DNA of 44,903 nt from the NCBI GenBank assembly GCA_014338005.1, contig QUBZ01000026.1, positions 1 through 44,903 on the forward strand, read 5' to 3'. The notes beneath the pieces were generated by a model. The model saw only the letters and a list, made by a program, of their open reading frames with translations, ran no database searches and was not told the origin of the DNA. Each line of letters opens with the position of its first letter. Positions within the stretch are counted from its first letter, which is position 1. Source of the DNA: Chloroflexota bacterium. Its GTDB lineage: Bacteria > Chloroflexota > Anaerolineae > Aggregatilineales > Phototrophicaceae. A program made the position numbers and the translations under genes. Positions 23,436 to 31,247 of this stretch are shown one piece after another.

Positions 23436-25442
23436 TCACGGCCCGCCGCGCTGTAACCGTTCTTCCGATAAACCCGGCACATACGGTGCGTAATACAGCG
23501 CGAACTGCTCGGACATCAGCAGTCCATAGGGGCTGAATTCCGGCGGGCGCAGGAAAAAATATTCGTGCAGCAGGCCGATGACGCGCATATCGTCCGGCGC
23601 AACGTAAAAAGCGTGGTCAACGCCGGTGGGCATCTGCCGCAGAACCGCCGGCGTCAGGTCGCCCGAAACCAGGAAGTCCAGCTGCAGATCGTCGTTCATA
23701 AAATGCAGCAGGCCACTAATGTAGTCCCCTGGCAGAATATCATCGCTGATGATGTGTATCTGCGTGCTGGGCGGAAAATCCAGCGAACGTAACACAGCGT
23801 CCTGCCCATCCCGGTAGCCTAAAATCTGCCGGAACTGGCGGTTATAAAACGGCAGATGGTCGTTAAAATAATAATTCGTCTGGACGAACGCCAGTATGAT
23901 CGCCAGTGCCGCAATCAGCGCCGCCTGTAGTTTCCGTCCCGGCACGATCATGGCCGCCAGGCGCGTGATGCCCACTGCCGCCAGCAGCGCCACCGCCGGA
24001 AAAACCACCACGTAACGCGGCGACTGTGTGCTGTCCAGCAGCAGGCTGTTCGCCAGCCAGACGCCCCCTATCCACAACAGCAGCAAACAATCCGGACAGC
24101 GCGCTCGCCACAAAGCATAAAACAGCCCCAGTAAAAAAGCCGGCGCCAGCACGGGCAGCAGCAGCGCATCGCGCCCACCGTAGAACAGCGACGTATCCGG
24201 CAGCCGCACATAGAATAAAAAGGCCGGCAGCACGCGGCTTTCGATATGGGTTTGAAAGCCGCCGGGCAGCAGCAGGGCGCGCCAGTAATCAGCATCCGGC
24301 AGCACGTAGCGTGTGTTCAGGCGAGATGCCGCCGATGCGCCGGACGCGGCCAGTGTAAGATAAACCGGAAAAGCCACCAGCCCGGCGGCCAGAACCGCCA
24401 CCCCAACCCGGCGCATCTCCAGCCGGGCGCTGCGCCGCCCGAACAACCAGCAGACCGCCAGCCATACGACGGCCAGTACCGGAAACAGCAGCCGCCCGCC
24501 TTCATAAAAATACTGCGTCAGCCCCAGCATCACCCCGCCCAGGGCATAATCGCCGCGCCGCCCGGACAGCATTCCCCGCCCCAAAAAGGCCAACGCCAGC
24601 GTGCCAAACAACGGATCGGCGATATTGTTGATACCGATGCGGCTGAAGTTCAGATGCGGCGGAAAAGCCGCCAGCAGCAGCGCCGCAGCCAGCGCCGCCC
24701 GCCGGTCGAAAAGCGCCCGCCCAAGCGTATACACCGCCGGAACGGTCAGTGCGCCCAGGATGGTGCTGGCGGCGCGCAGGCCGATGAAACTGCGCCCGAA
24801 TACATCTACCGCCATCGCCTGCCAGTAAGGGAACAGATAGGGAAAGGCCGTGATGCTGCTGAACGGTTCGAGCAGTTTGACATAAGGGTCGGCCCGGACA
24901 TACTGGATGGCGGTGACGAAGTTCAGCTCATCCACCAGCACCCGCACCGCGTCCAACTGCCAGAAGCGTAAACCTAATGCCAGCGCCGTAATCACCCCAA
25001 CGGCCAGCAGTTCGCCCCGATTAAGGCTCACCCGGCGCTGCGGCAGGCTAAAGCCGCCCACCCCCAGGGCGACCAGCACCGCGCCGGCGCACAACATCGC
25101 AAACTGCGCGTGAGTCGTCACAAAATGCAGAGCGGATAGTTCGGGCGGCGCGGCATTAACGACCGCCAACAGCAAAAGCAGCGCCGCCCCCGCACCCGCC
25201 AGCCAGCGGTGTGTATCCTGCAAGGGGGGAAAAGGGGGGAACTCGACGGTGGGGGGTTCGTTTCGCGGCTGCACCCGCAGTGCCGCCGCCAGAACCGCGC
25301 CGCCCGCCAGCATAAACACAAAACCATCCAACGCCGGGCGGTCGAACTGCCGGAATGTTTCGGCAGCGGCGATCATCAAAACGACCGCCGCCAGCGCCAG
25401 CAGCCCGGCCAGGCCATTACGAAACTTTTTGTTTTCGGCCAT
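23436..25442 (-). CDS. GT39-like membrane glycosyltransferase
   Basis: A 668-residue polytopic membrane protein with about a dozen hydrophobic segments, of the dolichyl-phosphate-mannose mannosyltransferase/ArnT class that uses polyprenyl-phosphate sugars. The acidic motif after the first external loop, VLVDELNFVTAIQY (about residues 140-155), corresponds to the catalytic DE site of the family; FGRSFIGLRAASTILGALTV and PPHLNFSRIGINNIADP are also typical. The C-terminal 200 residues form a mostly soluble domain. The start is uncertain: Met at 25442 or at 25454; a reading from 25538 would overlap the exporter gene by more than 100 bases. Donor and acceptor are unknown. Confidence 0.82.
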   Translation of the reverse strand: MAENKKFRNGLAGLLALAAVVLMIAAAETFRQFDRPALDGFVFMLAGGAVLAAALRVQPRNEPPTVEFPPFPPLQDTHRWLAGAGAALLLLLAVVNAAPPELSALHFVTTHAQFAMLCAGAVLVALGVGGFSLPQRRVSLNRGELLAVGVITALALGLRFWQLDAVRVLVDELNFVTAIQYVRADPYVKLLEPFSSITAFPYLFPYWQAMAVDVFGRSFIGLRAASTILGALTVPAVYTLGRALFDRRAALAAALLLAAFPPHLNFSRIGINNIADPLFGTLALAFLGRGMLSGRRGDYALGGVMLGLTQYFYEGGRLLFPVLAVVWLAVCWLFGRRSARLEMRRVGVAVLAAGLVAFPVYLTLAASGASAASRLNTRYVLPDADYWRALLLPGGFQTHIESRVLPAFLFYVRLPDTSLFYGGRDALLLPVLAPAFLLGLFYALWRARCPDCLLLLWIGGVWLANSLLLDSTQSPRYVVVFPAVALLAAVGITRLAAMIVPGRKLQAALIAALAIILAFVQTNYYFNDHLPFYNRQFRQILGYRDGQDAVLRSLDFPPSTQIHIISDDILPGDYISGLLHFMNDDLQLDFLVSGDLTPAVLRQMPTGVDHAFYVAPDDMRVIGLLHEYFFLRPPEFSPYGLLMSEQFALYYAPYVPGLSEERLQRGGP

Positions 25443-27318
25443 CGAGGCGATCATGATGCGCGTGTAATTCCTCGAACTGGCGGCGATAAAGCTGCGCGTA
25501 AACGCCGTTCCGCGCCAACAGCTGTTCGTGCGAGCCATCCTCGACCACTCGCCCGCGCTGCATCACCAGGATGCGGTCAGCATCGCGCACGGTGCTTAAA
25601 CGATGCGCGATGATAAGACTGGTTCGATTCTGAAGCACGCGCGCCAACCCATCCTGGATGAGCGCCTCGGTTTCGGTATCAATGCTGCTGGTGGCTTCGT
25701 CCAGCACCAGGATGCTGTTCGGGCTGTGAATCAACGCCCGCGCCAGCGCCAAAAGCTGCCGCTGCCCCTGCGAAAGATTGGCCGCGCCCGGCAGCAGTTC
25801 GTAATCATAAGCCCTCGGCAGACGTTCGATGAAAGCCGCCGCCCGCGCGGCCCGCGCCGCCGCGATCATCTGCTCGTCGGTCACGCGCTCGTCGAACAGC
25901 CGCAGATTATCGGCAATCGTGCCGTTAAAACAGTAGGGATTCTGCGGCACAACCGTCACATAACCGCGCAGGTCGGCCAGGCGAAGTTCGCGCACATCCA
26001 CCCCGTCAATCAATACGCGCCCGCTGTCCACGTCGTAAAAACGCGCCAGCAGCCCCGCCAGCGACGTTTTGCCCGCGCCGGTCGCGCCCACAATCGCCAC
26101 CCGCTGCCCGGCAGGAATGTAAATGTTAACATCGCGCAGCACCGGCGCATCTGCCTCATAGCTGAAGTCTACATGCTCCAGCGTAACCGAACCCTTAAAG
26201 TTCGCCAGTTGTTTCGGGACAGCCGGATCAACAATCTGCGGCTCGACCTTCAGCATTTTAGCGATGCGTTCGCCCGCCGAAAGTGCCGTTTGAATCTGCG
26301 CGAACTGCTCGGTCAGCTGCAAAATCGGCTCGAAGCTGCGGCGGGTGTATTCGATGAACGAGATCAACATACCCAGGGTCGCCCACCCCGCCAGCACCCC
26401 CTGGCCGCCGCCGTACAGGACAACTGCCAGCCCAATTGTCGTCAGCAGCTGCAGCGCCGACGCATAAATAGTGTATACGTCGCGCAGGTGCGAATGAATA
26501 TCCCGGTACTGCCGGTTGATGGCATCAAACTCGACGCGGCTGAGGTTCTGCCGCCCGAACAACTGCACCACCAGAATCCCGTTAAACTGCTCGTTGATGA
26601 AGGCCAGATATTCCGCCACCAGCTTGTGAAAACGGCTTGACCAGGTGCGAATCTTGCGCCGGAAGTAAACAGTCAGCACTGTCATCACCGGCATCAGGCA
26701 CAGACCCAGCAGCGCCAGCCGCCAGTTGAGCGCGAACATCACGGCGATGATACCGACCAGCGTCACCAGATTGCTGACCACCACCACGATGCTGGTCGAA
26801 AGCAGCTCGGTGAGCGCGTCAATATCGTTCGAGAGGCGCGAAACCAACTGGCCGACCGGCGTGGTATTAAAAAAGCGCATATCCTGCCTCAGAATATGCT
26901 CGAACAATGTCTGGCGCAGCCCCACCAGCGCGTTCTGGCCGACCGTTTGCAGCAGGTAAGTATGGGCGAAGCGCAGCCCAAACAGGGCGATCACCGACCC
27001 AAAATAAACCAGGCCATACGGGATGAGGCCGTCCAGGCTGCCTTCGGTGATCGGCCCATCTACCGCCCGCTGGATAAGATACGGCGGCAGCAGTGAAAGC
27101 GCCGTAACCCCCGCCAGCATGGCAAATACCAGCAGCAGTTCTCGCCAGTATGGGGCGACAAACCGCCCTAGCATTCGAATCAGATAACGGTCGCTGAATT
27201 TATCCTGCCGCAGGTCGGCTTCGCTCTGAAGCGTTTGCCGCGTTCGCAAGGGTGCGCGGCTATGTGTCCCAATGCTGTCATCTTTATCGTTTTGAGGCTG
27301 TGGTTTATCCTTCGACAT
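25417..27318 (-). CDS. ABC exporter subunit with intact catalytic glutamate
   Basis: A 633-residue half-transporter: polar N-terminal 30 residues, six-helix export domain (about 50-340), then an ATPase. Walker A is GATGAGKT, the signature is the altered LSQGQ, Walker B is ILVLDEATSSID with the catalytic Glu, and the switch is IIAHRLST. It starts at Met 27318, overlapping the partner gene by 14 bases; an upstream in-frame codon would add 19 residues coded inside the partner. Together they form a heterodimeric exporter of the LmrCD/BmrCD/TM287-288 class, probably for lipid or drug-like substrates. The overlap with the next gene links the exporter to the GT39 glycosyltransferase. Confidence 0.92.
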   Translation of the reverse strand: MSKDKPQPQNDKDDSIGTHSRAPLRTRQTLQSEADLRQDKFSDRYLIRMLGRFVAPYWRELLLVFAMLAGVTALSLLPPYLIQRAVDGPITEGSLDGLIPYGLVYFGSVIALFGLRFAHTYLLQTVGQNALVGLRQTLFEHILRQDMRFFNTTPVGQLVSRLSNDIDALTELLSTSIVVVVSNLVTLVGIIAVMFALNWRLALLGLCLMPVMTVLTVYFRRKIRTWSSRFHKLVAEYLAFINEQFNGILVVQLFGRQNLSRVEFDAINRQYRDIHSHLRDVYTIYASALQLLTTIGLAVVLYGGGQGVLAGWATLGMLISFIEYTRRSFEPILQLTEQFAQIQTALSAGERIAKMLKVEPQIVDPAVPKQLANFKGSVTLEHVDFSYEADAPVLRDVNIYIPAGQRVAIVGATGAGKTSLAGLLARFYDVDSGRVLIDGVDVRELRLADLRGYVTVVPQNPYCFNGTIADNLRLFDERVTDEQMIAAARAARAAAFIERLPRAYDYELLPGAANLSQGQRQLLALARALIHSPNSILVLDEATSSIDTETEALIQDGLARVLQNRTSLIIAHRLSTVRDADRILVMQRGRVVEDGSHEQLLARNGVYAQLYRRQFEELHAHHDRLDGRKQKVS

Positions 27319-29074
27319 CGGCGCTTTCCCTGTCTTCTCGCAGTTCGCGCTCGACCATATGCGCGTACAGGCCATCCCGTTCGATCAGCTCGGCGTGAGT
27401 GCCCTGCTCCACAATCCGCCCGTCGGACATCACCACGATAAAATCGGCATCCTTAACGGTAGCGATACGATGGGCGATGATTAAGCTGGTGCGAGAACGA
27501 AGAACGCCGCGCAGATCGCCCAGGATGTCGGCGGCGGTCTGCGTATCCACGCTGGACAGCGCATCGTCCAGCACCAGAACAGCCGGGTCGCGCACGATTG
27601 CCCGCGCGATGGCAACGCGCTGTTTTTGCCCGCCGGAGAGCATGACGCCTTTTTCGCCCACCAGTGTATCCAACCCCTGCGGAAGCTGCGGCAGATCGTT
27701 GCTCACCCGCGAGATATGAATGGCCTGGTTAAAATCCTCGTCACGGATGTTATTCATGCCCATACGGACGTTCTGATGCAGCGGCTGGCTGAACAAAAAT
27801 GTGGACTGCGGCACGTAAACAATCGCCCGGCGCAGGTCATCCAGCGCCAGCGCCCGAACGTCCACCCCGTCAACCAGCACGCGCCCCTCGGTGGGGTCGA
27901 ACACGCGGGCCAGCAGGTTCACCAGCAGCGTTTTACCGCAGCCGGTCGGTCCGACCACCGCCACCACTGCCCCGGCGGGGATACGCAGCGACACATTTCG
28001 CAGCAGCCAGGTATCGCCGGTTTTGAGTCCCACATTCTCGAAGGTAATTTCGCCGCGCGGCGCGGAAAGTCGCACAGCATCATCGCTGCTGTGAATCTGC
28101 GGCGGCTGGAGCAGCGGCGTCAGCCGAAATAACGCGCCACGCGTCTGCTGGTAACGCTGGTAAATCGTGCCAAGCTGCAGCAGCACCGTCCCGATCACCG
28201 ACAGGTAGATCAGAAATTGCACGAAATTGCCAAGCGTCAGCATCCCATTCAGCGCCATCACCCCGCCGATTAGTACCACCCCGGCAGCGGTCAATTCGCT
28301 AATCATATTCGGCAGCATCCCCACCGGCTCGTTGCGCCGGCGGAAATATAACCAGCGGCGGCGGTATTCCAGGTTTTCTTCCCGGTATTTGGCCGCCGCG
28401 CCGGCTTCTTTGCCAAAGGTTTTGATCGTCTGGATGCCACTGGCCGAATCCTGCACCAGCGCCGCCAGCGTACCCGCCTGCGCCTGAACCGTCTCAAAAA
28501 CCGGCGCCAGCACCCGCCCGGCGCGAAGTTGTAAAGTCGTCGAAATGCTCAGGACGATAAAAACCAGCGCGGTCAGCGGCAGGTTGATCGTCCCCAGCAG
28601 CACGAAAGCGGCTATTACGGTGAAGGCCGCGCTGCCGAAGCGCGTAAACCCGATTGCCAGCAAACGCCAGATCATCTCGGTATCAGCGTGCATCCGGGAA
28701 ATCAGATCGCCGGTCGGGTAATGCTGGTAAAAATCCTGGTCAAGTGTCAGCAGGTTGTCGAACAGGGCGCGCCGGATGTCAAAGTTAACCGTATAGGCCA
28801 CCTGGCCGCTGAAATACCGCTGGCCGAAAAAAGCCGTCACCGTCACGGCGGACAGCCCGATCAGCGTCAGCGCGTCCCTGCCGATCTGTTCAATCGGCGC
28901 CTGCTGCCGGATATGATCCACGATCACACCCATCAGATACGGCGCTGCCCCCGAACTGACGCCCGCCACCATGCCGGACAGCAGCGCCCCCAGCGCCGCG
29001 CCGCGATGCCCCAGGATGTACCCCAGCAGCCATCGCATGTTCGCCTGCGGATATTTGATTTCCGCCGCTGCCAT
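27305..29074 (-). CDS. ABC exporter subunit with degenerate Walker B
   Basis: A 589-residue half-transporter and partner of the following gene. The membrane domain (about 15-310) carries six helices; the ATPase has Walker A GPTGCGKT, canonical signature LSGGQ, Walker B VLVLDDALSSVD with Asp in place of the catalytic Glu, and the switch IIAHRIAT. In heterodimeric exporters one site is degenerate: here the consensus site would use Walker motifs of the other subunit with this LSGGQ, and the degenerate site would use this Asp with the other subunit's LSQGQ. No clear promoter was found in the 98-base gap upstream. Confidence 0.93.
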   Translation of the reverse strand: MAAAEIKYPQANMRWLLGYILGHRGAALGALLSGMVAGVSSGAAPYLMGVIVDHIRQQAPIEQIGRDALTLIGLSAVTVTAFFGQRYFSGQVAYTVNFDIRRALFDNLLTLDQDFYQHYPTGDLISRMHADTEMIWRLLAIGFTRFGSAAFTVIAAFVLLGTINLPLTALVFIVLSISTTLQLRAGRVLAPVFETVQAQAGTLAALVQDSASGIQTIKTFGKEAGAAAKYREENLEYRRRWLYFRRRNEPVGMLPNMISELTAAGVVLIGGVMALNGMLTLGNFVQFLIYLSVIGTVLLQLGTIYQRYQQTRGALFRLTPLLQPPQIHSSDDAVRLSAPRGEITFENVGLKTGDTWLLRNVSLRIPAGAVVAVVGPTGCGKTLLVNLLARVFDPTEGRVLVDGVDVRALALDDLRRAIVYVPQSTFLFSQPLHQNVRMGMNNIRDEDFNQAIHISRVSNDLPQLPQGLDTLVGEKGVMLSGGQKQRVAIARAIVRDPAVLVLDDALSSVDTQTAADILGDLRGVLRSRTSLIIAHRIATVKDADFIVVMSDGRIVEQGTHAELIERDGLYAHMVERELREDRESADVEG

Positions 29075-29172
29075 GTTAAACCCCCGAACAACCGACAGGA
29101 TTTTTTATCGTAGCAATCGGCGTTGAGAGCGTAAAGTACCAATCCGGCGGAATGGATTGCAGCCAGATCAGC

Positions 29173-31152
29173 TTAAGGCGACGCCTGCATCTCCAGGTAC
29201 TCCTCGCGGATGATGTCGGCCTGCGTGACGCCCAGTATGCCTAACATTTCCTGAATCCGGTCGGCTTTATTTTCCGCATCCGATTTTGACCAGGTGCGGC
29301 TTTTTAGCTCGATAAAAATCTGCGGCAGCGCAGGCGATAATATGCGGTCAACGTTGACGTAAAACAGCACACCCTGATAATGAATGTGCCAGCGCCGACG
29401 GTCTTTCTGAAGCTCGCGTTCGGCCTCCGGCTGGAAATATTCGCGGAAAAACCGCAGCGGCCTGTCCGCCTCGGCAATAAACCGCGAATGCGACAGTAAA
29501 ATCGCCTGGCTGAACTCGCGTTCTTTAGTTGGCAGGGTATACGTCAGGCGGGTGCGTACCGAAACGACCTCGCCGCGTTCGTCTATCCGGTCATCTTCCC
29601 GGTAGCGCACGCGCCCTTTGGCATCGTCCTGGAACAGGAAATAAGTATCGTACTGCCGGTAGTGATGCTGCGCCAAAACCTGCACGTTGGGATGCTTCAG
29701 CAGCTTTTGCACGACTTCGCCATCCGGGATGCTGGCTTTCACCTGCACTTCAAAACTTTCGCTCTGCTCCAGCCCGCCAATCGCCAGCAGCTTGCTGAGG
29801 ATGTCCTCCTCCCGCGCCGACAGAAAACGGTCAATTTTTACGGCGTAAGCCTCCGCCTGTTCGAGCAGCGTTTTTTCGTCTATCGTCAGCAGTTGGCGGT
29901 CGCGCATCAGCCAGCGCCCATTACAGATCACGTGGCGCACGTCGCTGCTTTTGCCCGCATAAACGATCCGTGAATAAACCGCATTCGGGTCGCGGCTGAA
30001 CTGCGGCACATTATGAACCGGATTTGCCTCCACCGTAATCACATCGGCCAGCTTGCCCACCTCCAGGCTGCCGGTGATATCGCCCATAAACAGGGCTTCC
30101 GCGCCCATGCGGGTCGCCATCAACAGCGCCTGCCGCGCCGGCAGCGCCGTCGGGTCGTTGGCGGCGGTTTTCGCCAGGATAGCCGCCAGGCGCACTTCTT
30201 CAAACATATCCAGATCGTTGTTGCTGGCCGTACCGTCCGTGCCGATGCCGACGGTTAAATCATGTTCAAGCATCTGCGCCACCGGTGCGATTCCGGCGGC
30301 CAGTTTAAGGTTGCTGGTCGGGCAGTGGGCAACAGTGGTATGGTGATCGTGCAAAATTCGCATCTCACCGCCGTTGATATGAACGCAGTGCGCCGCCAGC
30401 ACTTTCGCGTCCAGCAGCCCCACCGACTGCACCCAGGGAACGACCGTCATGCCATGCAGTTCGACATTATCTTCTACTTCCAGCTTCGTTTCGGCGATAT
30501 GAATGAGAATCGGCACATCATAAGCTTTTGCCAGTTGAGCGCACTCGCGTAGAATATCATCGGTCGTGGAATAGGGCGCGTGCGGCGCAACCGCCGGGGT
30601 AATCAAGGGGTGACCGCGCCACTTTTCGATGAACTGCGCCGCGTAATCCAGGCTGAATTCATACGTCTCGGCATCGGGCGAAGGGAACTTGAGGATCGTC
30701 TGCCCCAGCACGCCACGCAGTCCGGCCTCTACCGTCGCCGCCGCCACCTCCGCTTCGTAATAATACATATCGGCAAAACAGGTAATTCCGCTGCGAATCA
30801 TCTCCGCGCAGGCCAGCCCTGTCCCCACCCGGCAGAACTCCGGGTTGACGAATTCCCGCTCGGTCGGCATCATGTAACCCATCAGCCACACATCCAGGCG
30901 CAGGTCATCGGCCAGCCCGCGCAGCAAGGTCATCGGGACATGGGTATGTGCGTTCACCAGCCCCGGCATGATGTATTGGCCGGCACAGTCCACCACTGTA
31001 TCCGCTTCATAGGCGGCTGCGACTTCTGCGCGCGTGCCGACGGCGACGATTTTAGCATCGCGGATTGCTACCGCGCCGTCCGGTATCACGTCAAACCCAT
31101 CGTTCATGGTGACAACGGTACCGCCGGCCAGAATAATCTCCACCCGTTCCAC
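29173..31152 (-). CDS. Amidohydrolase (MtaD/SAH deaminase type) fused to a CYTH domain
   Basis: A 659-residue protein. Residues 1 to about 440 are an amidohydrolase close to 5-methylthioadenosine/S-adenosylhomocysteine deaminase: metal motif NAHTHVPM (His69, His71), HIAETKLEV, AAHCVHI and GTDGTASNNDLDM. Residues about 462-659 look like a CYTH (triphosphate tunnel) domain: FEVQVKA in the position of ExExK but with Gln for the second Glu, GRVRYRED, VSVRTRLTY, and the last strand-helix IFIELKSRTWSKSDAENKA. The GTG at 31152 follows GAGGAGG. Fusion of a nucleoside deaminase with a CYTH fold is unusual; the CYTH part may bind a phosphorylated nucleotide or polyphosphate. The join is one continuous frame, with no sign of error. 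Confidence 0.85.
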   Translation of the reverse strand: MERVEIILAGGTVVTMNDGFDVIPDGAVAIRDAKIVAVGTRAEVAAAYEADTVVDCAGQYIMPGLVNAHTHVPMTLLRGLADDLRLDVWLMGYMMPTEREFVNPEFCRVGTGLACAEMIRSGITCFADMYYYEAEVAAATVEAGLRGVLGQTILKFPSPDAETYEFSLDYAAQFIEKWRGHPLITPAVAPHAPYSTTDDILRECAQLAKAYDVPILIHIAETKLEVEDNVELHGMTVVPWVQSVGLLDAKVLAAHCVHINGGEMRILHDHHTTVAHCPTSNLKLAAGIAPVAQMLEHDLTVGIGTDGTASNNDLDMFEEVRLAAILAKTAANDPTALPARQALLMATRMGAEALFMGDITGSLEVGKLADVITVEANPVHNVPQFSRDPNAVYSRIVYAGKSSDVRHVICNGRWLMRDRQLLTIDEKTLLEQAEAYAVKIDRFLSAREEDILSKLLAIGGLEQSESFEVQVKASIPDGEVVQKLLKHPNVQVLAQHHYRQYDTYFLFQDDAKGRVRYREDDRIDERGEVVSVRTRLTYTLPTKEREFSQAILLSHSRFIAEADRPLRFFREYFQPEAERELQKDRRRWHIHYQGVLFYVNVDRILSPALPQIFIELKSRTWSKSDAENKADRIQEMLGILGVTQADIIREEYLEMQASP

Positions 31153-31193
31153 GCTCGCCTCCTCGTAAACGCAAACTAGGTAAAATTGGCGGG

Positions 31194-31221
31194 ATTATAA
31201 CCCTGTTGTAAACTTTGTCCA
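31194..31221 (-). promoter_or_regulatory. Sigma70 promoter of the amidohydrolase-CYTH gene
   Basis: On the minus strand, TGGACA (31221-31216, 5 of 6) and a perfect TATAAT (31199-31194) are 16 bases apart. Transcription would start near 31187, 35 bases before the GTG. The site overlaps the leader of the divergent membrane protein gene. Confidence 0.6.
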
Positions 31222-31247
31222 TAGACCCATCCCACGCGGGAGTTGTT

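Noticed and set aside
25443..25538. A longer N terminus of the GT39-like protein
   Set aside because: These 32 codons lie inside the end of the exporter gene and have no hydrophobic or family-like character.
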